A stretch of DNA of 64,000 nt from Saccopteryx bilineata (lineage: Eukaryota; Chordata; Mammalia; Chiroptera; Emballonuridae), in assembly GCF_036850765.1 (NCBI RefSeq), contig NC_089491.1:126184766-126248765 (forward strand), read 5' to 3'. The first letter of the stretch is position 1. Every line of letters begins with the position of its first letter. Below are positions 1 through 14,562 of this stretch, piece after piece. The notes beneath the pieces are model-generated. The model made no database searches. It saw nothing but the letters and a program-made list of their open reading frames with translations, and was not told where the DNA came from. Position numbers and translations under genes: made by a program.

Positions 1-580
1 TGCTTTTTTTCTTTTTTTAATGTTTTTTTCTTTAGGAAATTTTAACAGGGTGATATTGATCAATAAGTATATATAGATTTCAGGCAAACATCACCCCATC
101 ATTTGAATAGTTATGTTGTATATCCATCACCTAAAGCCAAATCATTTTCTGTCACCTTATATTTGTCCCTCTTTATACCCTTATCCCAGCCCCCTTTCCC
201 TACATCTCCCTCCCACTGGTAACCACTCCTCTATTATCTATGTTTGTAAGTCTCAGTTTTATATTCCACCTATGTGTGAAATCATACAGTTCTTAGCTTT
301 TTCTGATTTCCTTATTTCACTCAGTATAATATTCTCAAGGTCTATTCTTGTTGTCAGTGACTCTATGGCATCATTTCTTATGGATGAGTAATATTCCGTT
401 GTATACTATATATATGTATATCTTCTTTATCCAGTGTTCTATTGAGGGGCACTGTAGTTGTTTCCATGTCTTGGCCACTGTGAACAATGCTGCAATGAAC
501 ATGGGGGTGCATGTGTCTTTATGTACCAGTGTTTTTGAGTTTTTGGGATAGATCCCCAGTAGAGGGATTGCTGGAACACT
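1..580 (-). mobile_element. LINE-1 3' fragment, antisense to CEP290
   Basis: A T-rich start followed by text typical of the antisense end of L1: a C-rich 3' UTR stretch (150-230), then the inverted tail of ORF2 around 420-570, with the familiar 'ccactgtgaacaatgctgc' stretch and the segment ending near 'ggattgctgga'. It is 5'-truncated at about 580. Family knowledge: L1 insertions are usually truncated and tolerated in introns. Confidence 0.7.
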
Positions 581-750
581 TGTGCTTTTAACAGTACAAA
601 ATGGTGTAGATAAGCGTACCAGGAGACGCCAACTCCCTCACTTAGAGGTCGTGTCACTGCGTATTCTTCCACCACGCACAACCAAACTAGTTCACCCACG
701 TAGTCCATAAGTACAACGCTATCAGTGTAAGCTGAAACACGTCTCATTTT
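581..750. other. Unassigned GC-richer segment beside the L1 end
   Basis: Between the truncated L1 and ordinary AT-rich intron lies about 150 bp of higher GC content with an unusual density of CG dinucleotides. The minus strand is open across it (about 50 codons before it runs into the L1). I do not recognise a protein or repeat family. It may be part of an older insertion or a fragment of retroposed mRNA. Confidence 0.25.
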
Positions 751-3006
751 TTTAAAGTTTTTATGAGAGTGAACATTGTAAACTTAAAATGTCATATTAC
801 GAGACTATCATAACCTGAGGACCTTCTGTCTTCATAACAGTATCAAGTTTTATGATTGTGTTTATATGTGAAATTGATGTATACTGATCTCTAAGGTTTT
901 ATATTACATTTTATGTTGTTGTATCTTTAAAATGTAATTGACCAGGTACTTCTAGTGAATATGACTTGGGGATTCTTTATAATTGGGGGTACATTTTTCT
1001 CAGGATTAGAATTGCTTACATGAAATTAATGCTTTGGTTTGGAAAATTGGTGTGAAGAAATTAATAGGTATTTAAAAATTTGATTTTTAAAAATTTGCCA
1101 TAGTTTATTTTGGGTGTTTTTTGTATTTATATCAGTAATTTATATCAGTAATTAATTAGAAATCAATCTCTTCATTATGTATTCAGCAATGATTAATCAG
1201 ATTTATTTCCAGAAGTACTTCACTTTATGTAATACATACATTCTTGTAAAGTGTTGATGGCAAGCATTGTGTAAATCAATGCATATTTTAAATTATGACA
1301 TTTTGTCTTTTATATAATATAAGCATAGCCTGCGATTACCTCATATTAGTCCTTATGATTTATAAAATAATGCTTGCAATGTTTACTTAAATTTTGTTTG
1401 AGGAAAAAGGTTTTTTTTTTACCAATAAATTTGTATTTCCTGTCAGAGAATAACATGTTTTTTATTTTGCGTCAGATGTCAGTAAACTTAGTACAGAATT
1501 TGGTGCCTAACTGATAACTGCCGCATCCCTGATGCCCAGAAGCTCTTTCTACCTTTGAGTCCTTTAGAAGTTCATTGTTGTATTTCATCCTGATCATCTT
1601 ACTTTACCATTGTTCTCTTAGGAATAGATAGTTATAAATTTTAACTGAACAACAGTAATTATTAGGTGATTTGCTATTTAAAGAGAATCCATCATAAATT
1701 GATTTTTAAGGACATGCATCCTCATTCTTGATATACCTATTTTACTATATAATTTGGAAGAGTCATGCAGTGGAAGTATGGATTGATAATCACCTAAAGG
1801 TTAGGATTAAGCTCTTAGAGCTTAATCTGTTTTGTTGACTTAGTAAAACATAACAGACCAATGGATTTCTTAATAATGATAAAGGATCCAATTTATGCCA
1901 AATAGTGATAGAGTTGCTTAGGGGGTTGTCCATCTGTGTGGTTTTCTGTCTAGTCCATATATTAGTTACTTCTTACTTTTCATACCACACACCACTAACT
2001 CATCAGAGCTACCTGTTCATTCATATCGTAGACTACTGTCTTTATTCATAGGCACACACAGAGAAAACTTGAATATATGGCCTATGTACTTCTGCAGCTG
2101 CTATATTTCCTAAAATGGAATACAGATATGACTTGCTTTGACAATTTCTTCTTTGTCCTTAACCGGTCATTCAGTTTTACTGAATATTTACAGCATGCCA
2201 AATGTGCTAGATATTAGGGATATAGTGAGCAACTAGCTATATTGTTTCTCAGTGATATCACTGTTGATAATAATTATAACATACAGATAGTATGATACTC
2301 TGGGGTACATAGGTATATAAGAATATTTTGGGATACTCTGGGGAGTAATACTAAATTAAATTAGTCTGACATTATGAAAGTGATCTGTAAACTGAGACCA
2401 GAACTAGGAGTGAGCCTGGCAAAGGGAATGGGGTATACATCATATTTGATTCTTTCTTACATCAGCATATGAGATGAGAAAGTAATTTCAGAGATGTTAA
2501 ATGACTTATTCACACTTTACTAGATTTTGTTGGACAAAGTGTATAAAGCTAAGCCAGCCAGTTTGATTTCAGATGGCTTCTTTTTAACCATTGTGTTGTA
2601 CCGCCATATATTTGTAAGTAATTTAATGTTTACTGAGAGCAAAGAGTATTCTAGCCCTGACATAGAACAGCTGAGATGATAAAGACCTTGAATAGAACAT
2701 TACTCATTGTTAGGATTTGAGCAGGGGCAGTGGATAATGTTTTTTATTTTTTGTATCTTTTAGTTAGAGGTTTTTGTTTTTATAATCTTTTAAACTCAGC
2801 CTGTTTTATTCTTCCTAATTCTTAATTTTTCAAATTTTTGTCTTATTATTTATGTCTTGGGTAAACATTAAGTCCTTAGTAATTAAATATTCATCACTTT
2901 ATTGGAGAAGATTTAAATTTTAAGTTGATTAGATAAAAATCTGGCATTATATTGAATTACTGCTGAATTTTATGTATCTATCTACTTATTTATTTATTTA
3001 TTTTAG
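751..3006 (+). other. CEP290 intron 6 (3' part), mostly unique AT-rich DNA
   Basis: No gene is visible. Faint L2/MIR-like text occurs at about 2165-2235 (the 'ttactgaatatttacagcat' region) and 2460-2600. A (TTTA)n run leads into the acceptor of exon 7 at 3005-3006. Confidence 0.6.
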
Positions 3007-3060
3007 TTGGCCCTTCGAAATGAGGAAGCAGAAAATGAAAACAGCAAATTAAGAAGAGAG
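3007..3060 (+). CDS. CEP290: CEP290 exon 7
   Basis: 54 nt, phase 0-0, encoding LALRNEEA...KLRRE (human residues 148-165). The acceptor is ttttag. The donor gttggt is weak, lacking A at +3, A at +4 and G at +5. This is part of the N-terminal coiled coil. Confidence 0.96.
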
Positions 3061-6000
3061 GTTGGTAAACAATTTTAATAGTTGTGGTTCAACAAAGATA
3101 CTTGTCAAAATATTTTTTGTAAATTTGTACTATAGCCAGTACTGGAATTATCTAAGTAAGTGGTGTTTTTAAACTGGCTGATTTTATGATTGACTTCATC
3201 TCAAGGAAATAGAAAGTGAACCTAGAGGTGAGGCCATTAAATATTACATTCGTTTCTTAGGTCTATGTTGATAAATCTTGCTTTCTGTTTAATAAGCTAT
3301 TTTTTGCTGGTTTACTAATGAAATATATGATTGGCTGTTTGTCTTATTTCTCTTATTTTATCCAGCACTCTTTTAAGATTTTTGTTTATAAAATCTTGCC
3401 TGATGTAATTATTATTTGGCTCTTCTGAGCCAAATAGTGTTTTTGCATTGTTTATCCTGATAGCAGTTCTTATCTGTTTAACATATTCAAGTTCTTTGTT
3501 TTGGTTGATAAGTACTATTCCTGCTTTCTTTTTTTATCCCAAATAATATCTCATCCTCCTAGAATGTCTTTTTTTTATTACTTTCTAAGTATCAATTTAA
3601 TTTACCTCTCTAATTACTCTTTCCTGTTCTTTTCTGTAGAATAAACGTCTAAAGAAAAAGGTGAGGCTTTAGGGGAGTGAAATCTTGGGATTTGAAAGAA
3701 ATGTTCTGAGGTCACTATTTAGAGGATAAAATTTTGTTTTCCTGAGTAGTTTTTTAATAGAATAGTATATTTGGTCTGCCTTCAGAATGAACAACTTCGT
3801 CAAGATGTTATTGACTATCAGAAACAAATAGATTCACAAAAAGAAACACTTTTATCAAGAAGAGGGGAAGACAATGACTATCGATCTCAGTTGTCTAAAA
3901 AAAACTACGAACTTGCTCAATATCTGGATGAAATTCAGGTAAAATGGAAAGAATCAATGATTCTTATAAAACTTTAATTTTATAAATCTGGTATTTAGCC
4001 TATAGTTAAATTGTTTAGTATAAATCTATACTTGTAAAACATGAAATAAATTGCATCTTTGAAGTTGCTGATCTTCTTGCTAATTTATTCTTTTTATATG
4101 TCTATCTTGGACATTATTTAAGAAGAACTAAGATCCTTAGGTAAAGTTTTCTTGATATTTAATTTGGTTTAATTGGTCAACAATACTTGGTTATTAAAGA
4201 TATACAAAGGATTTTATTTTCTCTAACAGATACTTATGACTCCATTTAATTTTAATTTAAATTTCAGTTTCTTTGTTTTTAAATATGGTGTCTTTAACCT
4301 TTTTAGACTTTAACAGAAGCTAATGAGAAAATTGAAGTTCAAAATCAAGAAATGAGAAAAAATCTAGAAGAATCTGTACAGGAAATGGAGAAGATGACTG
4401 ATGAATATAATAGAATGAAAGCTATTGTGCATCAGACAGATAATGAAATGGACCAATTAAAAAAAGAAAATGATCATTATCGGCTTCAAGTAAGAATTCC
4501 TGTTAGACTTATTTTTGCAGACCTCATGTTGCCTCATTATTTGAAACTAGATAGTACTTTAACTTTCTAGAATATTTTGTCTTATGCTATAATATATCAT
4601 TTTATACTGTAATATGTTGCCTTGCTGATATATTTGTCCATATTTGTTTATCTAATCCCCTTACATACACCTTATAATTCTTGCCAATATGGGCATATAG
4701 GTGATACCTGAATGAATTTTGCAGTAGTCCTGCAAAGCTAATAATTATGGGAATTTTCTACCAAAGACTCTTCGGAATTCTGTGGACCATAAAGTTTTAT
4801 TTTACACCCTAAATACAGTGTGTCCGTAAAGTCATGGTGCACTTTTGACCAGTCACAGGAAAGCAACAAAAGACGATAGAAATGTGAAATCTGCACCAAA
4901 TAAAAGGAAAACTCTCCCAGTTTCATACCTATTCAGTGCAGTTCGATGTGGGCTCACGCACAGATTTTTTAGGGCTCCTTAGGTAGCTATCCCGTATAGC
5001 CTCTACAGACTCATCACTGACTGATGGCCTACCAGAACAAGGTTTCTCCACCAAACTGCCAGTTTCCTTCGACTGCTTATCCCACCAAGTAATGTTATTT
5101 CTATGTGGTGGTGCTTCGTTATAAACGTTTCGATATTCATGTTGCACTTTGGTCATAGATTCGAATTTAACGAGCCACAGAACACACTGAACTTTCCTCT
5201 GTACCGTTCACATCTCGACTGTACCGTTCTGTAGGATGATGTGGTGCACATGCTGCCACATCATCCTACAGAAACTGGGAGGGTTTTCCTTTTATTTGGT
5301 GCAGATTTCACATTTCTGTTGTCTTTTGTTGCTTTCCTGTGACCGGTCAAAAGTGCACCATGACTTTACGGACACACTGTATACTATAAATATTAAAGAA
5401 ACGAATATATTGTTCACATATGGGATTAAACTTATTTAAGAAAATATAGTGCTTAAAAATATAACCCTCTAGTATTGAAAAATAATTATACAACTGTAAA
5501 GATGCAGAAATCATTAAATGTCACTTCTAACTGCAGAACTACTTCAATAATAAATATGAACTTGTATATGTAAATATGTTTATGCACATGTATATGTTAT
5601 GTATAATGCATTTATAAATAATCATGTAATAAATGAGTATATATTGCACTAATTTGCAGCAATTCTTGAAATAATTGTTCCCTCTTAGGTGCAGGAGCTT
5701 ACAGATGTTCTAAAAGCAAAAAACGAAGAAGATGATTTAATCATGGTAGCTGTCAATGCAAAAGTAGAAGAATGGAAGGTACCTTTTTCAGTTGATTTAA
5801 TGGCTTTTTTATTTGTAGTTTAGATTTCAATATCTTAGTCTTTGTTTCTTTTAAAGGCCTTGTAATAGTTAATGACATTTTGTTAGGTATTTAAAAAACT
5901 GTATAAAATGTCTTAGCTAGAAAAACAATTAAAAACTGTCCTGCATAGTCCTCTAGCTTATTTGTGGTTGAATGAGCTCTTCACGTCAATGAGTTAAATT

Positions 6001-9000
6001 TGAAACTAGACTTTTTAAGAGAAATCTAAGTCTAGAATACAAAGTATTTGTCATCTAAAATGAAGAATTCTAAATAAATTTAAATATTTTTTCATAAATC
6101 ATGGTTACCTTGTATACAGTACAGCTAGTGCTTAACTTACTACCACGATCAGTTCCGACAGACCAGTCATAACACAATTTGGTCGTAAGTTGAGTAGGCT
6201 ATATGTACAGTACTGTGAAATGATGTTATAAAAATCTTTGTCATATTTTATCATAATTTTCTTTCTTAATTGTTATATATCATAATTTTCTTTGTTCATT
6301 TTTTGCCATTTGTATCATCTCTACACCATTTGTTTTTTATTTTTACATTCATCAGGTTTAAGTAAAACACTGCATTACCAGTACAACTGGTTTAATATTT
6401 GCAAAGACAATTTCCTCTTGATAGACATCTTGGGAGGGGTTTGATGAAAAATAATCCAAGACACAAAACACAAATTGCTGTATTGAGTCTGGTATAACAG
6501 TTGAAATGGTGCATGCGGAGATGGTAGTGCTGCCGGAAGCTGGTCCGCACTGTCGTACGCCCAGCTAGGCAACACTTGAGCTGCCAGATGTGGAACAGTT
6601 GTGGCTAGCGATTGTGGTCCTAAAGTCAAATGGTCGTAAGTTGCATAGGTCGTAAGTCGATCAATATTTGTAGTTATGTACTTCCAGGTTAAATTTTAGT
6701 TTAGAGTCATTTTTTTCTAACTCTCCTTCTGTTAGATTAATCAAGTTTTTGGCATTCAGTGGGAATGGGAGTAAGGAAAAGGATCTTTTAGAATCAGCAG
6801 AAATGTCTTTTTAAAAGTCTCTTACTCCTCTCCACTCTCTAACCATAGCCATATTTCAAGACTTACCAAATCAGAAGCTAGGATTATAGTGATTGTATAT
6901 TTTAAAGAAAGGCTTGAAATTCTGAACAAATAATTCTCTTTTTTATTTTATTTTTTTAGTGATAGACAGGAAAGGAGAGAGATGAAAAGCATCAACTATT
7001 AGTTTTATCACTTTAATTGTTCGTTGATTGCTTCTCATATGTGCATTGACCAGGGAGCTACAGTAGAGTGAGTGACCCCTTGCTCAAGCTAGCGACTTTG
7101 GGCTTCAAGCCAGCAACCTTTGGGCTCAAACCAGCGACCGTGGGGTCATGTCTATGATCCCATGTTTAAGCCAGCAACCTCAAGCTGGTGACCCTATGCT
7201 CAAGCTGGTGAGCCTGTGCTCAAGCCAGCAACCTCAGGGTTTCAAACCTAGGACCTCAGTTTCCCAGATTGAAGATCTATCCACTGTACCACCACCAGTA
7301 AGGCCATAAATAATTCTCTTTATAAGATCTATTACTTTTATAATCAGTGTTTCTAACTGGGTTCACATAAATCTTATTGGCTATTTGGAATTAGTTATCA
7401 TCTGGGAAGCTTAGATAATCTATATTTTAAACAAAGGCAGTAGTACTGGACATAGGCCTATAAAATCAATTAGAGGTCAGTAAACTTTTTATAAAAGGAC
7501 AAAGACTAATTATTTTAGACAATTTGGTCTCTGGTATAATTACTCAACTCTGCAGTTATAGCAGGAAAGCAGTTGTAGACAGTACGTAATGAACGAACAA
7601 GGTTCTTTTTTAATAAGTCTTTACAAAACAGGTAGCAGACCCAAGTTTGACCTGTGAGTCATAGTTTATCAAACTCTGGGAAAAATTGTTGTTTTTACTA
7701 TGCTTAATTTTGGAGGGAGAGATGGTAGCATATGTATTCTTTTGCTTTTGTTTTTGTTTGTATCTTTTTAAAAGCATCATTTTAGTTTGTTGCTGGCCAG
7801 GTAGTTCAGCTGGTTAGAGCATCATCCTGATATGTCAAGGTTACAGTTCAATCCCTGGTCAGGGCACATACAAGAATCAACTTGTAAATCCATAAATAAG
7901 TAGAACAAGAAATTGAAATTTCTCTATTTTTCTCTCTCTCTCCTTCCCTCCCTCCTTCCTTTTCTCCCTCCTTCCTTCCCTTGCTCTCCCTCTCCCTCTC
8001 TCTCTTTCTTTCTCCCTTCTTCTTTCTCTAAAATTAATCAATAAAAAAACATTATTTTATGTCAATACATATAGTATTGCATTGTTCTTTTTAATGACTG
8101 TGTAATTTTTCTTTATAGATACGTTATTTATTTAATTGGTTCCATACTGTGTGATGTTTAGGAAGTTTCCAATTTTTGCTGCTGGAAACAATGACTATCT
8201 TTGTATAATCATTATTTTAAAAATGTTTATCTGTAGAATAAATTGCTACAAGTAAAATTGTGATATACATTGCAAGTATTCATTCAGTTTGTTACTTGTC
8301 TTTTGGCTTGATGGTATTTTTTGCTATGAAGTATTTTTAAAATATAATGTACATAATCAAATTTATTGTATTCTTTATGGCTTTTGGCCTTTTTATCATG
8401 ATTAGAAAGGATTCTGAGTATAAATTATTTTCTTATATTTTTCTAGTATCTTCTAATTTTATTTTTTACATTTAGATCTTTGAAACATATATAATTTATT
8501 TTGGTATGAAGAATGAGATATGGATTCACTAGAGCTAGTCTGTCATCTAAATGTTATTTATTGAGGCCCTGGCTGGTTGGCTCAATAGTAGAGCGTCGGC
8601 CTGGCATGCAGGAGACCCAGGTTCGATTCCCAGCCAGGGCACACAGGAGAAGCGCCCATCTGCTTCTCCACCCCTCCCCCTCTTTGTCCTCTCTGTCTCT
8701 CTCTTCCCCTCCCACAGCCAAGGCTCCATTGGAGCAAAGTTGGCCCGGGAGCTGAGGATGGCTCTATGGCCTCTGCCTCAGGCGCTAGAATGGCTCTGGT
8801 TGCAACAGAGCGACACCCCAGATGGGCAGAGCATTGCCCTCTGGTGGGCATGCCGGATGGATCCCGGTCGGGCACATGCAGAAGTCTGTCTGACTGCCTC
8901 CCTGTTTCCAGCTTCAGAAAAATACAAAAATAAATAAATGTTATTTATTGAATATAGTATTCTCCTAATAAAATGTAGTTCCATTTATATTACATGCAAA

Positions 9001-12000
9001 ACTCTTGTTAAATTTTAATTTATTTTAAAATTTTTTTAATGTTGATTGATCTTTTTTTAAATTATGTATACTTGTTTTAATTATGTCTAAATATTTGAAA
9101 AAACATCATTATTTTTCAATTTTTAGACTCTTCTCTATGAATATATTTTTGTTTTTGTTTTTGTATTTTTACGAAGTTAGAAGCAGGGAGGCAGTCAGAC
9201 TCCTGCATGCACCCAACCAGATTCACCTGGCATGCCCACTAGGGGCGATGCTATGCTCATCTGGGGCATTGCTCCATTGCAGCTGGAGCCATTCTAGCAC
9301 CTGAAGTGGAGGCCATGGAGCCGTCCTCAGTGCCTGGGCCAACTTTGCTCTAATAGAGCCTTGGTTGCTGGTGGGGAAGAGAGAGACAGAGAGGAAGGAG
9401 AGGGGGAGGGGTGGAGAAGCAAATGAGTGCTTCTCCTGTGTGCTCTGGCTGGGAATTGAACCTGGGACTTCCACATGCTGGACTGACACTCTACCACTGA
9501 GCCAACCGGCCAGGGCCTATAAATGTGTTTTTTAGTACAAATTTTAGAAATAGGTTTTAAAAATGTCTTAATTGTTTTATTGAGTATGTATTCAATTTAT
9601 AAATTAATTTATAGATTGATGTTATTATTTGGTCCTACTAGCAAACAACACAAGATACCTTTATTATATATATAATTGGCATATAATTGACATAATATGA
9701 CAATAATTTCTGGTATACAATGTAATTATTTGATATTTGTATATACAGTAAAATGATCATCACCCAGTAAATTCAGTTAACATCTCTCACCATATGTACA
9801 GTTGTTACATTTTTTGTGTATATGTGATGAGGACTTTCAAGATCCACTTTCCTAGTTATTTTCCAATATGTGTTACAGTATTAAAAAACAATGTTCGATG
9901 TCAGGAAGTAGATGGCAGTGCCTTAACCCTGTGCATGTTATCAGGCCTGAGAACCTTCTCCATCTTTGTCCAGTGGAGCACTAAGCTTCTCTCCTTTCAT
10001 ATAACACGATAAGATCCTTTCATTCATTCAAGATATTTCATGCTTCTCAGTGACACGTTAGTGTTTTCTTCATAAGGATTAATTGTACAAATCTTTTTAT
10101 AATTACATGGAAGTATTTCTAACTTCTTGTTTTTGGAAAGGGTTTTGAAAGCCTGAGATTGTTTTGCTATTCCTAGAATAGCAGAAATTAAAGTGTGTAT
10201 TTTTTTTAATTTATTTATTGATTTTAGAGAGAGAAAGGAAGGGAAAGGGAAAAAGACAGAAACATTGATCTGTTCTTGTATGTGTGTGCCCTGACTGGGA
10301 TTGAACCAGCAACCCTGAGTATGTGAGTGATGCTGTAACCAATCGAGCCATCTGGCCAGGGCTACAGTGTATATTTTTTAATCATTTTCTATTTGACCTT
10401 CAGGTCATACACACAAAAGGAACATGGTTATTCAATAGTTGCTTATACTTTCTCACTTCAAAAAATTTTATTTTCTTTATTTCTTTGAAATCCCCTGATG
10501 GTATATATTAGAGTATCATAAATAAGGAATGGTTTATTAATTTTTCTCATATTTACCAGATACTATTATTTATTTCTAGTTAATTTTGTCTTCTAAAGAT
10601 GATGAAATTATTGAATACCAGCAAATGTTACATAACCTGAAGGAGAAACTGAAAAATACCCAGCTTGATGCTGATAAAAGTAATGTTATGGCTCTACAAC
10701 AGGTAAAACCTCGAAGTTTGGATTATCAACTAGTTTCTTTAAAGTTGGCAGTGAAACCTTGCGCCATTTCTTATTTATATCAGCTATGCCTAATATCATG
10801 GCTTGCATTATTGGACATATAATAAAAAGTTTAAAAGTTTCTTATACCATCCAGTCCACAAAATAATTAAAGTTTTGATTTGGTAACAAAATTTTTTTGT
10901 ATATTTTTTTATGTTGATGCAGATAATGTATTCATTATTTTGCTTGGTAATTATTTAATATAAAACTATTAAAAACTTTTAAAAATTTAAAAATATCTTA
11001 ATACTCTGTTATTAAAGTTTATTATATGGTATTTTAGTACTGAACTATCCTGTGCAATGTGAAATAAGCTAAAAGTATGGTTATAATTTGTACTACATAA
11101 TGATTTCATTTTTAGTCTAAATATGTTCATATAGAAAGAAGTTACAGCCTTGGCCGGTTGGCTCAGTGGTAGAGCGTCGGCCTGGTGTGCAGAAGTCCCG
11201 GTTTCGATTCCCGGCCAGGGCACACAGGAGAAGCACCCATCTGCTTCTCCACCCCTCCCCCTCTCCTTCCTCTCTATCTCTCTCTTCCCCTCCTGCAGCG
11301 AGGCTCCATTGGAGCAAAGATGGCCCGGGTGCTGGGGATGGCTCCTTGGCCTCTGCCCCAGGCGCTAGAGTGGCTCTGGTCGGGACAGAGCGACGCCCGG
11401 GAGGGGCAGAGCATCGCCCCCTTGTGGGGTGCATGCGGGAGTCTGTCTGACTGTCTCTCCCCATTTCCAGCTTCAGAGAAATAAAAAAAAAAAAAAAAAA
11501 AAAAAGAAAGAAGTTACACTGTCATTATCTGTGCTCTATACTCATAGTTCTTTATAGTTCAAAAGAAAGAAGCAAATTTTGGAAATATTTGGTGAATAAG
11601 AACAATTCCAAGGGACAATAATTTTGAATGAAGTACTTACTATAGGGGCAACAGCTAAGATAAATAAGTGGGAATGCACAGGTCTAAACACAAACATACA
11701 AAATAGTAAAAATGGCATTGGATGGATTTTGAGGAAAAGCAACATAAAAGGAGTCCCAAGAAACCACAAATATTAGCAAGTTTTAGAATTTGTTTGTCAG
11801 AATGTTAGCCATTAAATCATCTTTAAATATTAGACTATTTTTTAAATATTTAAATATTAGTATACTTAATGTTGTATATTGCAATTGCAATATATACAAT
11901 AAAAATGCATAGTTTTGACCCACAAAAAATATATTCTGCAGTCTTGTTAAAAAAACAAGACCCACTTTTTTTTTAAAATATATGATGATATTCATGAAAA

Positions 12001-14514
12001 GGTAATATGTAATAATCAAAAATATTTTATAGGGTATACAAGAACGAGACAGTCATATTAAGATGCTCACTGAGCAAGTAGAGCAATATACAAAAGAAAT
12101 GGAAAAAACTACTTTTATTATTGAAGATTTGAAAAATGAGCTCTTAAGAAACAAAGGTAATTTAATATTTTATAAGTGTATAGTGAGTTTATATTTTGTT
12201 ACACTTTAAAATACTTTTAAATTTAAGTAAAATGTCATATCAATAGATATGTTATTGACTTTTCTTTTTGAATTTTATTTTCATAAAACTGTATGGGGTA
12301 TTAACTACTTTGCATATCTACTAGGGTATAAATTTGTAAATGATGGAGATATTTTCTATAATTTTTCTGTGATTATAGAAATTCTGTGTAATTTTCTGTG
12401 AAAATTACATTAACCTTTATTAGTAGGTTGACTATATGAAAGAGGTGACAAATGGTGGTTATATTTATTTAACCCCTTTTTTATAATTAACAACAAATGA
12501 AGACAACATTTTGATCAATATGGCAACTTTGAAGATAGTTTTCAGTAGTAATTTGACTTGTCAACATTTCAATTAACCTTACCTAACTTAATGTCTTATC
12601 GTATTCTTTCTACTCTGGGTTGTAGTACTTTTGCTAACCCATCAAGCAGTCTGAAGATAAGCCCTTAAAACATCAGTGTTCTTATACTTCCACAGCAGTA
12701 CATACTCTAGTTATATGAGAGCACATTAATGCAAACTATTCATAATAAGTTTATGACATATTTATTATAATTACTGAAGATAAAAATAATAAGGCACAAA
12801 GGGGAACTAGAGAATAAATCTATGTGATGTGTGTGTATGTAATCATCAGTGACTTAATGGTGGTTGTGGTTTGTGGTGTGGTTGTAATTTAAATAGTGAG
12901 GCAAAAGCCTCACTGAGAAGATACCTGGTCAAAGACTTAAGCAGTGAAGGAGTGAGCCATGCAAGTGTCCCTAAGCAGTGGGGTTACGGATGAAGGCACT
13001 GAAGCAGGAGTGTGCCAAGCCGGAGTGAAGAACAACAAAGGAGGCTTTGTGGTGGGAGAAGAGTGAGCAAGTGAGGTAGTAGCAGGTGATGAGATCAGAA
13101 CAGTAACCGGGAGCCATATCTTATGGGGCCTTAGAGTTCACTGTAAGGACTTTGGCTTCTATTTTAAGTGAGAAGGGACACCAAAGAAAGTTTCTGAAGA
13201 GAGGAGTGATATAATTGGACTTAGCTGTATCTGCTCTAGAGTATAGGAGTGGTAAGGGCAGAAGCAGGGAGGCCTATTATAAAACTATTGCAATAATATT
13301 AATAATAACCTTTGGAGAGGTAATAGTAGCTAAGAGCAGTAGAGTTTTTAGATGTAGTCAGTTTTGGGTGTATTTTGGAGGTGATAGAAATAAAATTTGC
13401 CTACAGATCAGAAGTAGGATGTGAGAGGAAGAGTTATCAGGATGTTTAGTTGAACACTGCGGAGGGCTGTGGACAGGAAGGTTTTTGTGATGACTAGATA
13501 CTTAGACAAGGCATGTCAAAGTTAAGATGCTTATCAGACACTGGAGTGAAAGTGTTAAGAAAGCCCTTGTATAGAAATGTCTGTGGTTCAGGAGAACAGT
13601 TTAGGCTAAAAATGTAAATTTTGGAACCATGTACATAAAAATGATAGTTGAAATCATGAGGCTGACTGAGATCGAGGGAGAAAAATATTGGTTAAGAAGA
13701 AAAATCTAAAGACTGAGTCCTGGAATACTTTTACTTTAGAGGCAGGGAGATGAAAAGGAACTAGCAAAGGAGGATGAAAAGGAATGGCCAGAGAGATGGG
13801 AGGAAGAACCGGCATGTAGTTTGGAAAACCGCCTGAGCAGTGTCATCAAGGAGGAGAATAAGCCACTGTGTTCAGGGCTGTGTTCATTCAGCTGCTAAGT
13901 CAACACGAGCACTCAAAACTGACCATTGGATTTAGCAGTGGCCACTTTGGTTCAAGAGAAAATGGTTAAAGATGAAATAGAACAGATATAGACTCTTGAG
14001 GAGTCTTTCTATGAAGGAAATGAGAAAAATAGAGTGGTTGCCTGAGGGAAAAGAGGAGTGATGGAAGTATCTTTAAAGTGGAAGAAATAATCATGCTTCT
14101 AGGTTAATGGGAAAGAAGAACAATGAACTGGTAAAGCCGGGGAGAGAGAGAACCTTCTGGAGCAATACTCTTGAGAAGACAACGGGATGTGATGTACTCC
14201 AGTGGAGTCGTTGGCCTTAGAAGCACAGGATTTCATCCATCATAACAGGGTGGAAGGTGGAGGGTATAGACGCAGATGCAGTGGCTGCGTAGCTGTCCTG
14301 AGGCGGAGAGCTTCTAGACCTTCTCTACGATTGCTTCTGTTTTCTCAGTGAACAGGAAGCAGGGTTCTCAGCTGAAGATGGGGACGGGGAGATAGATATA
14401 TTAGATGTATTAGAAGCTAGAGGAGAATGTAGGAAATGGTCATGTGGAAGAATGAACAGGCTGCAAAATGTAGTTAGGTTGTTGAGCAGCCTCAAGGCCC
14501 ACCTGACATAACTA

Positions 14515-14562
<48 letters not shown>

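Noticed and set aside
439..747. 102-codon minus-strand gene
   Set aside because: Two-thirds of the frame is antisense L1; the remainder is unrecognised. Kept only as a low-level finding.
8565..8640. tRNA gene suggested by A and B boxes
   Set aside because: The boxes belong to the tRNA-derived heads of SINEs; the cloverleaf is degenerate and the sequence continues into the SINE body. The same applies to all other SINE heads here.
8513..8984. Several open frames of 60-128 codons on both strands
   Set aside because: They lie within a long SINE; the same peptides recur at 9223, 11117, 19817, 31027, 34546, 35176, 45657 and 57777 because the SINE is repeated. No independent coding evidence.
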